Source of the DNA: Thioclava sp. GXIMD4216
GTDB taxonomy: Bacteria; Pseudomonadota; Alphaproteobacteria; Rhodobacterales; Rhodobacteraceae
Length of the DNA: 64,000 bases
Direction: 5' to 3'
Assembly (NCBI RefSeq): GCF_037949285.1
Contig: NZ_CP149926.1
Location: 310,001 to 374,000, forward strand
This document shows, one piece after another, positions 58,118 through 64,000 of the stretch. A program made the position numbers and the translations under genes. The number at the start of each line of letters is the position of its first letter. Position 1 is the stretch's first letter. The notes under the pieces are model-generated. The model saw only the letters and a list, made by a program, of their open reading frames with translations, searched no databases and had not been told where the DNA came from.

Positions 58118-58858
58118 ATGGCGAAACCGAAAAGCTCCAGATCGAAACCTTCCAAGCCGGCCCCGAAGCGGCCCGCGCTTTATGACCCTGCTCTGGCATG
58201 GCTGCGCAAGCACGTCCTGAGGGCGGTTCTGGTGTTGTTGGCCGCTGTGCTGGCGATTGTGGTACTGTATAAGTTCATCAACCCGCCAACAACGATCACG
58301 ATGATCAGCGAAGGCCGTCGCTTGGGCGGGGTCGATCACGAATGGACCTCGATGGACGATATCGCCCCCGTCGTGGCGCGGTCTGTCGTGGCTGCCGAAG
58401 ATGCCAATTTCTGCCGCCATTGGGGCTTTGACATGGGCGCGATCCGCAAGGTGATCGACGAAGGCTCCTCGCGCGGGGCCTCGACCATCAGCCAGCAGAC
58501 CGCCAAGAACGTCTTCCTCTGGCAGGGCCGATCATGGCCGCGCAAGGCGCTGGAAGCAGCCCTGACGCCCGCCATCGAATTCATCTGGAACAAGCGCCGG
58601 ATTCTCGAGGTCTATCTGAATGTGGCGGAGTTCGACGAAGGCGTCTTCGGCATCAATGCCGCCGCCTTCCGCTATTTCCGCACCACGCCAGACAAGCTGA
58701 CCGCCCGTCAGGCCGCCCTACTGGCCGCCGTGCTGCCCAACCCCAAAGAACGCAATGCCGCACGACCCTCGGCCTTTGTGTCGCGTCGCGCCAATGCCAT
58801 CATGGACGGGGCCGCCACGATCAAACGCGACGGTCGCGCAAGCTGCTTTGAACGCTGA
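58118..58858 (+). CDS. mtgA: monofunctional peptidoglycan glycosyltransferase
   Basis: MtgA polymerises lipid II into glycan strands. The 246-residue protein has a Lys/Pro-rich cytoplasmic tip, one membrane helix (residues about 30-55, AVLVLLAAVLAIVVLYKF), then a GT51 domain with the five usual motifs: VAAEDANFCRHWGFD with the catalytic Glu, GASTISQQTAKN, RKALEAALTPAIE, KRRILEVYLNVAEF and AALLAAVLPNP. There is no transpeptidase domain. The start MAKPKSSRSK is preferred because the longer frame lies over the glt terminator. It is convergent with the CFA-type gene; the stops abut. Confidence 0.95.
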   Translation: MAKPKSSRSKPSKPAPKRPALYDPALAWLRKHVLRAVLVLLAAVLAIVVLYKFINPPTTITMISEGRRLGGVDHEWTSMDDIAPVVARSVVAAEDANFCRHWGFDMGAIRKVIDEGSSRGASTISQQTAKNVFLWQGRSWPRKALEAALTPAIEFIWNKRRILEVYLNVAEFDEGVFGINAAAFRYFRTTPDKLTARQAALLAAVLPNPKERNAARPSAFVSRRANAIMDGAATIKRDGRASCFER

Positions 58859-60019
58859 TCAGATACGGGCCATCTGCACCTGAAGCACATTGCATTGCTG
58901 GGTGCGGAAAGCCGCCGCGCAGGCCTCAAGGTAATAGTGCCAGCCACGCAGGAACTCCTGCCCATAGCCCAGCTCTGCGGCCTTGGTCGTGCGCGCCTTC
59001 AGCCGTTCGGACCAGAGGCGGCAGGTCTGGGCGTAATCCTCGCCAAAGGCAAAGACCTCCTGCACCTTCATGCCTGCTTTGGCCGCCTGTTCGCGGATCT
59101 TGCCATCCGACAGTAGCATGCCCCCCGGAAAGGCATATTGGCGGATGTAATCCGAGCTGGCCTGATATTTCGGGAAATAGGCATCGGAGACGGTGATCGC
59201 CTGAATCATCGCACGCCCCCCGTCGTTCAGACGGTCACGGATGGTGCCGAAATAGATGGGCCAGTATTTCTCGCCCACGGCTTCGATCATCTCGATCGAG
59301 ACGATATTGTCGAAGCGCCCCTCGGTCTTGCGGTAATCCTGCAGCTTGATGTCTGCGCGCCCGTCCAGACGCGCATCGGCATAGCCTTTCTGCGAGGGCG
59401 AGATGGTGATGCCCGTCACATGACGTCCGCTCTCGGCAGCGCGTTCGGCAAAATGCCCCCAGCCACAGCCGATCTCGAGCACGCTCTCGCCGCCGCCCAA
59501 TCCTTGCAGGATGCGGTCCAGCTTACGGTTCTGGGCGCGGGCCAGATCGCTGTCGTCGGCGGTAAACAGCGCCGAGGAATAGCTCATGCCCTCATCCAGC
59601 CAGAGCTGGTAGAATTCATTGCCCACATCGTAATGGGCACGGATATTGCGCGAGGCCCCCTTCACCGAGTTGGCCCGCACGATCCGGTCGATCAGCCGGA
59701 ACTTGAGGTTCTGCCATGGGCTGGCAAAGGCATAATGTTCCAGCGCGTTGAAATTCAGCAGAGCCACCGTCAGCAGGTTCTCGATAGAGCCGGTGTCCCA
59801 AAGCCCCGCGACATAGGTCTCGCCCAGACCGATATCTCCGCGCGAGGCAATCGCCGCCACCACGGACCAGTCATGCAGCACAAGGTCTGCCTCCGGCGCG
59901 CCCTGACCGAAGCGGTGGATGTCGCCTTCGGGGGTGCGCAGAGTCAGACTGCCTTGGGTGATCGCCTGACAGCTATCCAGAAAGTCACGGCGCAAACGGT
60001 TCGAGAGAAAGGGCATCAT
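58859..60019 (-). CDS. cyclopropane-fatty-acid-synthase-type SAM methyltransferase
   Basis: The 386-residue protein has the CFA synthase layout: N-terminal helical part (LVLHDWSVVAAIASRGDIGL), the central YDVGNEFYQLWLDEGMSYS, and the SAM loop SVLEIGCGWGHFAERAA, then a methyltransferase core with VSIEMIEAVGEKYWP. It would add a methylene or methyl to double bonds of membrane phospholipids. In Rhodobacter sphaeroides members of this family and their neighbours belong to the singlet-oxygen (RpoE/ChrR) regulon and some make furan fatty acids; applying that here is inference. Its start overlaps the DUF1365 stop. It is the last gene of a three-gene operon. Confidence 0.9.
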   Translation of the reverse strand: MMPFLSNRLRRDFLDSCQAITQGSLTLRTPEGDIHRFGQGAPEADLVLHDWSVVAAIASRGDIGLGETYVAGLWDTGSIENLLTVALLNFNALEHYAFASPWQNLKFRLIDRIVRANSVKGASRNIRAHYDVGNEFYQLWLDEGMSYSSALFTADDSDLARAQNRKLDRILQGLGGGESVLEIGCGWGHFAERAAESGRHVTGITISPSQKGYADARLDGRADIKLQDYRKTEGRFDNIVSIEMIEAVGEKYWPIYFGTIRDRLNDGGRAMIQAITVSDAYFPKYQASSDYIRQYAFPGGMLLSDGKIREQAAKAGMKVQEVFAFGEDYAQTCRLWSERLKARTTKAAELGYGQEFLRGWHYYLEACAAAFRTQQCNVLQVQMARI

Positions 60020-60759
60020 CGGCTCAGGTCTTCCTTTGGTGGGGCGGGTCTATCGCGATAGCGCGCGCCTTTCAGTTTCAGTCGCAGCGCCTGCCAATAG
60101 ATCAGCGCCATGATGCGTACGGGCGCCCAAGGGCGACGCAGCACCGCCTGGAGGATGCGGCGGTTGGTCAGGGCCATGCGCGGGGCGCGATAGGTGGCAA
60201 TCAGCCCCTCGCCGCCATTGCGGAAATCAATCCGGATCACCGCATGCTTGGCCGTGATCGCATATTGAAAATGATAGCCCCCACCGATGTCCTGAAAAGG
60301 GGAAACATGGAAGATCTTGCGCGCTTCCAGCACATGATCCGGCAGAATGGGCGAAAAATCATCATGTGCACAAAGATAGTTATGTCTGTCACCAAAGGTG
60401 TTGTTGACCTCGGCAATCACTGCCAGCAGCGTTTCTTCGCGAAAGGCCATCCAGAAGCAGACCGGATTGAAGGCCCGCCCGAGGACGCGCGGCTGCGCCA
60501 TCAACCGCAGGCTATACCCTCCTGTCAGCCCCGCGCGGGTCAGCATCCGCCGCGCCCAAGCGGCCCCCTCGCCCGCCCCGCGGATACCGCCGTGATCACG
60601 GTCGAAAAACGCGAAAAGATTGAGCCGGTTATGAGAGAAGAAGGACGGTCCGGTCGGGTGTTCGGGGTCGAGACACAGGTAGTCGACCGGATAGCGGAAG
60701 CGATGATCAATGGCCCCGCGGCGCACATGCACCGTTTCGCCGGGAAGATAGTCGATCAT
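60016..60759 (-). CDS. DUF1365 family protein
   Basis: The 247-residue protein has the DUF1365 marks: HVRRGAIDHRFRYPVDYLCL at the N-terminus, FNRHNLFAFFDRDHGG-like LNLFAFFDRDHGGIR, YSLRLMAQPRVLGRAFNPVC and FWMAFREETLLAVIAEVNNT. The family is widespread beside FAD oxidoreductases and CFA synthases and has no proven chemistry. It overlaps both neighbours by ATGA, so all three are translated together and likely act on one lipid substrate. The start MIDYLPGE is set by that overlap. Confidence 0.92.
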   Translation of the reverse strand: MIDYLPGETVHVRRGAIDHRFRYPVDYLCLDPEHPTGPSFFSHNRLNLFAFFDRDHGGIRGAGEGAAWARRMLTRAGLTGGYSLRLMAQPRVLGRAFNPVCFWMAFREETLLAVIAEVNNTFGDRHNYLCAHDDFSPILPDHVLEARKIFHVSPFQDIGGGYHFQYAITAKHAVIRIDFRNGGEGLIATYRAPRMALTNRRILQAVLRRPWAPVRIMALIYWQALRLKLKGARYRDRPAPPKEDLSR

Positions 60760-62075
60760 GCCACCGCCCCGAAACCATCCATCTGCGACGCATCGGCCAG
60801 GGGCAGAAGCCTCCGCGCAATCCGCATGGCCGATGCGATGCCATCCTCGTGGAACCCGTGCCGCAACCAAGCGCCAGCAAACCACGTATTGCGCGCGCCC
60901 TGCCGTGCGGCAATGCCTGCCTGCGCCCGTAGGGCGGCGCGGTCAAACACCGGATGCGCGAATGTGGCGCTGTCATAGACCCTGCGCTCGTCGAGTTCGA
61001 ATTGCGGATTGAGGCTAACAAAAAGCGGATCCTCCTCGGGGATCTGCTGCAAACGGTTCATCCAGTAGCTGACCCCCAATCTGGTCTCTGCCTGCCGGTG
61101 ATCGGCCTGATAGACCCAAGACGACCAGCAGGCACGGCGCTTGGGCATGGCCACAGGATCCGCGTGCAGCACCATCTCGTTCGGACGATAGCGGATGGCC
61201 GACAGAAGCGCCTGCTCTTCCGGATCGGCATCCGCCAGAAGGCGCAGCGCCTGATCCGAATGGCAGGCCATCACCACATGATCGAAAGTTTCCGGCAGCG
61301 CCCCTGCACAGCTGACCGTCACCCCACCTGCGTGACGCTTGACCGAAGCAACACCGCTTTGAAGGCGCAGCGCGACACCGCGCTGCCGCAAGGCCTGTTC
61401 AAGGCGTGCGACATATTGTGCGGATCCTCCTTTCACCGTCCACCACTGGTGCTGACCGGCGGCCGAAAGCAATGCGTGGTTTTCGAAGAACCGGATCAGA
61501 GAGCGCGCCGGAAACATGCCGATTTCCTGTGACGGCGTCGACCAGATCGCCCCCGAGATCGGCAGAAGATAATAGTCGCGGAACCATTGTCCGAGCCCCA
61601 TTTGCGCGATCAGTTCGTCCACCGTCAGGTCATCGCGCATCGCGACCTCTGCCGCCCGCGCGTTGAAGGCCAGAATATCGCGCACCATCCGCAGGAAACC
61701 GGGCCGCAGGAGATTGCGCCGTTGCGCTGTCAGGCCACGCAGATCACGCAGCGCATATTCGATCCTGCCGGCGTCGATCGTGGCACCGAAACTCATGTCG
61801 GACCGGATCACCGGCACCTCAAGATCGTGAAAAAGACGCGTCAGGTGCGGGTAGTTGGCATAGTTGAAAACGATAAACCCGGTATCAACCGGCTGTTGCC
61901 CCGAGCGCCCCGCAAACACGGTGCGCGCATGCCCGCCCAACCGCGCCTCGGCCTCATACAGGGTGACATCATAGCGCGGGTTGAGCATCCACGCCGCCGA
62001 CAGGCCCGAGATCCCGCCCCCGATAATAGCGATACGCGGCCTTATCTGGGGATTCGCAGATACATCTAAAGACAT
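60756..62075 (-). CDS. FAD/NAD-binding amine-oxidase-type oxidoreductase
   Basis: The 439-residue protein begins with a Rossmann FAD loop, RIAIIGGGISGLSAAWML, then VTLYEAEARLGGHART, and ends with a typical C-terminal FAD motif in NTWFAGAWLRHGFHEDGIAS. It resembles phytoene-desaturase/amine-oxidase-type flavoproteins always found before DUF1365 and CFA-type genes; oxidation of an acyl chain is likely but unproven. ATG at 62073-62075 (MSLDVSANP) has CCGGAG 5-8 bases upstream; an upstream GTG lacks one. The stop overlaps the DUF1365 start. Confidence 0.9.
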   Translation of the reverse strand: MSLDVSANPQIRPRIAIIGGGISGLSAAWMLNPRYDVTLYEAEARLGGHARTVFAGRSGQQPVDTGFIVFNYANYPHLTRLFHDLEVPVIRSDMSFGATIDAGRIEYALRDLRGLTAQRRNLLRPGFLRMVRDILAFNARAAEVAMRDDLTVDELIAQMGLGQWFRDYYLLPISGAIWSTPSQEIGMFPARSLIRFFENHALLSAAGQHQWWTVKGGSAQYVARLEQALRQRGVALRLQSGVASVKRHAGGVTVSCAGALPETFDHVVMACHSDQALRLLADADPEEQALLSAIRYRPNEMVLHADPVAMPKRRACWSSWVYQADHRQAETRLGVSYWMNRLQQIPEEDPLFVSLNPQFELDERRVYDSATFAHPVFDRAALRAQAGIAARQGARNTWFAGAWLRHGFHEDGIASAMRIARRLLPLADASQMDGFGAVA

Positions 62076-62195
62076 GGGGGCTCCGGTCTGTTGCAGCTTC
62101 GCGAGAAGATACGTTTCATGAACCACGGAAGTTTCAGCCCCGTCGCATTTTTCTTTTGAAAATTTTTATGGCCGGAAGAAGCCCCTGCAGACAAT

Positions 62196-62224
62196 ACTTT
62201 ATCAAATTTACTTATCTTTGATCA
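62196..62224 (-). promoter_or_regulatory. candidate ECF-type promoter of the FAD/DUF1365/CFA operon
   Basis: On the minus strand TGATCA (62224-62219), 17-base spacer, TAAAGT (62201-62196), about 120 bases before the ATG. It recalls the R. sphaeroides RpoE pattern (TGATC near -35, TAAG-like -10). A second GGTTGAT lies 31-32 bases further upstream, so the region has a direct repeat. The match is weak and inferred. Confidence 0.3.
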
Positions 62225-62305
62225 ACCTGAGCGTGCTTTGTAAGTATTTCATCAACCTATAATGCAAATGATGACGTTACGGAATGAATGCTTGGGAGAG
62301 ACACT

Positions 62306-62866
62306 ATGGACAGCCAAGTTGAGACCTCAGTAGCGATAGACCCTTCCGGCACAGGCTCCCCCAATCTGGGCGGCCTCGTCGGGCTTTTCCAAGCCGAGCT
62401 CGGCCATACGGGCGAGGCACAGTTTACAATGGGCACCTATTTCACGGTGCCGACCGCCGTCAGCATCGACTATCCGGATGCCATCCAGATCGAACAGCCG
62501 ATCGTGATCGACGATCTTGCCGAAGCACCGATCAGTGCAGCGGAAATGATGTTGATGATGGAAGCGGGCGACGAATTCTATACCGCCGATTACGCGGCCC
62601 TGCTGGAAGATGGCGGGGATAGTCTTGTGGACGGGCACAGCTATGCTGCGGGCGCGGAAGAGGCCCTACAGGATGCCGATGCGCTGGGGTTCGACTGGGC
62701 GGCAGGCGCCGTGGCCGACGATACGACCGCAGAGCCGAGCTATGTGGATATGGAAAGTGCGGCCTATACCATGCCGGATTATGCTGATGCACCGGCCCAT
62801 TACGAAGAAGCTGCCCTGGATTTCGAAAGCATGGACAGCTTCATCTTTTTCGAACACGAAGGTTAA
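62306..62866 (+). CDS. orphan acidic protein lacking Lys and Arg
   Basis: The 186-residue product (from MDSQVETSVAID) contains about 39 Asp/Glu, no Lys and no Arg; only a few His carry positive charge. No signal peptide or membrane helix is seen, though a hydrophobic patch (AEMMLMMEAG) is present. Aromatic/acidic repeats (EFYTADYAALLEDGGD, PSYVDMESAAYTMPDYADAP, HYEEAALDFESMD) recur. The start is set by GGGAGAG at 62294-62300; a start six codons earlier would add one Arg. I recognise no family. It is divergent from the FAD operon and convergent with kdsA. Its extreme charge would make it soluble, probably disordered or metal-binding. Confidence 0.75.
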   Translation: MDSQVETSVAIDPSGTGSPNLGGLVGLFQAELGHTGEAQFTMGTYFTVPTAVSIDYPDAIQIEQPIVIDDLAEAPISAAEMMLMMEAGDEFYTADYAALLEDGGDSLVDGHSYAAGAEEALQDADALGFDWAAGAVADDTTAEPSYVDMESAAYTMPDYADAPAHYEEAALDFESMDSFIFFEHEG

Positions 62867-62876
62867 GGGGCTGGCG

Positions 62877-63710
62877 TTACAGCCCCTTACGCAGCCGGTC
62901 AAAGCCGGAAAGCTCTTCGATCAGACCGGCCATCTGGCTGATCGGAATCATATTCGGCCCGTCCGAAGGTGCATTATCGGGGTCCTGATGGGTTTCTATG
63001 AACAGGGCCGCAACGCCGACGGCACAGGCCGCGCGGGCCAGAACCGGCGCGAATTCCCGCTGCCCGCCCGAGGTCGTGCCTTGCCCGCCCGGCTGCTGCA
63101 CCGAATGGGTGGCATCGAAGACCACCGGATAACCGGTGCGCGCCATGATCGGCAGACCGCGGAAGTCGGTCACCAGCGTGTTATAACCAAAAGACGTTCC
63201 ACGGTCGCAAAGCAGAATGCGTTCGTTCCCCGTGGACGCGACTTTCTTGGCGACATTCTCCATCTCCCAAGGGGCAAGGAACTGCCCCTTTTTCACATTC
63301 ACCGCGCGACCGGTTTCGCCCGCCGCCAGAAGCAGATCGGTCTGACGGCACAGGAAGGCAGGGATTTGCAGCACGTCCACGGCCTCGCCTACCGGCTGGC
63401 ACTGGCGTGCATCATGCACATCGGTGATCACAGGACAGCCGAATTCGTCGCGGATCTTGGACAGGATGCTCAGCCCCTCGTCCATGCCGATACCGCGCTG
63501 GGTGCTGATCGACGACCGGTTCGCCTTGTCATAACTGCCCTTGAAGACGAATTTCGTGCCGGTTTTGGCACAGGCTTCCGCAATCTTTTCCGCCATCATC
63601 CGGCTATGATCGAGGCTTTCCAGCTGACAGGGCCCCGCGATCAGCGCAAAAGGAGTATTCCCGCCAATCTGGATATCACCGATGGTGACGATTTTTTCTA
63701 CGCTCATCAT
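62877..63710 (-). CDS. kdsA: 3-deoxy-D-manno-octulosonate-8-phosphate synthase
   Basis: KdsA condenses arabinose-5-phosphate with phosphoenolpyruvate to make KDO-8-phosphate for lipopolysaccharide. The 277-residue aldolase shows [43 protein letters not shown], and [20 protein letters not shown]. Two adjacent ATG codons (63708-63710 and 63705-63707) are possible. Immediately upstream on the same strand is kdsD, which makes its substrate, so the two form a KDO operon. Confidence 0.97.
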   Translation of the reverse strand: MMSVEKIVTIGDIQIGGNTPFALIAGPCQLESLDHSRMMAEKIAEACAKTGTKFVFKGSYDKANRSSISTQRGIGMDEGLSILSKIRDEFGCPVITDVHDARQCQPVGEAVDVLQIPAFLCRQTDLLLAAGETGRAVNVKKGQFLAPWEMENVAKKVASTGNERILLCDRGTSFGYNTLVTDFRGLPIMARTGYPVVFDATHSVQQPGGQGTTSGGQREFAPVLARAACAVGVAALFIETHQDPDNAPSDGPNMIPISQMAGLIEELSGFDRLRKGL

Positions 63711-63731
63711 TCGTCCCTTCCGACCAATGGC

Positions 63732-64000
63732 TTACATCACGCCGCCGCGCAGGAAGTCATGCACATGCAGAACCCCCACCGGCTTTTCATCCTCGACCAC
63801 CAGAAGCACCGAGATCTTCTTCTGATTTAGGATCGCCAGCCCCTCGGCTGCAAGAGTGTCGGGCGCAATCGTGACCGGCGACCGGTTGGCCACCTTCGCC
63901 GCATCGGACTGCATCAGCCCGTCCATATTGCGCCGCAAATCCCCGTCCGAGATCACGCCGAACAATTTGCCATCTTTCATCACGATCGCAATACCGAAGC
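63732..64000 (-). CDS. kdsD: arabinose-5-phosphate isomerase, C-terminal end (partial)
   Basis: The gene enters from the right edge; about 89 residues are visible. They are CBS domain sequence (FGIAIVMKDGKLFGVISDGD with LRRN, then ILNQKKISVLLVVEDEKPVG and HVHDFLRGGVM), the tandem CBS tail of the KpsF/GutQ/KdsD family. The N-terminal SIS isomerase domain lies outside the window. The kdsA neighbour supports the KDO role: isomerising ribulose-5-phosphate to arabinose-5-phosphate. Confidence 0.88.
   Translation of the reverse strand, partial: FGIAIVMKDGKLFGVISDGDLRRNMDGLMQSDAAKVANRSPVTIAPDTLAAEGLAILNQKKISVLLVVEDEKPVGVLHVHDFLRGGVM

Overview
The window is a chromosomal segment of a high-GC alphaproteobacterium, most likely a Rhodobacterales member near Thioclava, Paracoccus or Rhodobacter. 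The support is gene content and order: argH / small lipoprotein / lysA / TIGR02302 protein, phaA-phaB, ispE followed by a TPR protein, mtaB-dapF, dnaK-dnaJ, and a secA / parvulin / argJ / mutT block. The genus is inferred, not proven. Almost everything is core metabolism and housekeeping, with about 60 credible protein genes and three tRNAs. The one clearly accessory zone lies on both sides of acnB.

Layout: 0-6 kb holds lysine (lysA) and arginine (argH) biosynthesis with a 32-residue LptM-like lipoprotein, then a TlpA-type thioredoxin. 6-8.5 kb holds a divergent PAS sensor / EAL phosphodiesterase pair. 8.6-10.6 kb is the polyhydroxybutyrate pair phaA-phaB. 11-13.3 kb has a tRNA methyltransferase-like gene, a DUF2007 gene and a polyprenyl diphosphate synthase (quinone tail). 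13.3-18.1 kb has ispE, a TPR protein, mtaB and dapF on the minus strand. 18.2-23.4 kb is tRNA-Lys, a decayed integrase, a coiled-coil ORF, acnB, a phage portal/integrase chimera and tRNA-Cys. 23.5-29.4 kb has pcm, a TolC-like channel, a PopZ-like protein and leuC-leuD. 29.5-34 kb has a DsbA-like oxidoreductase, DciA, MutY, an alkane monooxygenase and a DNA-repair AlkB. 34-37 kb is dnaK-dnaJ. 37-46 kb holds an unknown protein, radC, two unknown exported proteins, secA, a parvulin, argJ and mutT. 46-51 kb has a 42-residue small protein, an MsbA-like exporter, tRNA-Leu, an NDUFA9-like protein and uppP. 51-58 kb is gltD, an unknown secreted protein and gltB. 58-62 kb has mtgA convergent with a three-gene operon (FAD oxidoreductase / DUF1365 / CFA-type methyltransferase). 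62-64 kb has an extremely acidic orphan protein, kdsA and the 3' end of kdsD.

Themes: cell envelope work recurs (uppP, mtgA, dapF, kdsA/kdsD, MsbA-like, secA and the parvulin, DsbA-like, TolC-like, CFA-type lipid modification), as does genome maintenance (mutY, mutT, AlkB, radC, dciA). Nitrogen assimilation runs through the NADPH glutamate synthase operon.

The most unusual items are: (1) mirror-image decayed tyrosine recombinases at tRNA-Lys and tRNA-Cys on either side of acnB, the second fused in frame to an HK97-type portal fragment; (2) a 186-residue protein with no Lys or Arg and about 39 acidic residues; (3) a 42-residue small protein with its own strong ribosome site and a UUCG terminator; (4) identical -35/-10 elements in front of tRNA-Lys and tRNA-Leu; (5) the FAD / DUF1365 / CFA operon with a candidate ECF-type promoter. 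No CRISPR array, intact prophage, toxin-antitoxin pair or complete insertion sequence was seen. I did not find a demonstrably new multi-gene system.
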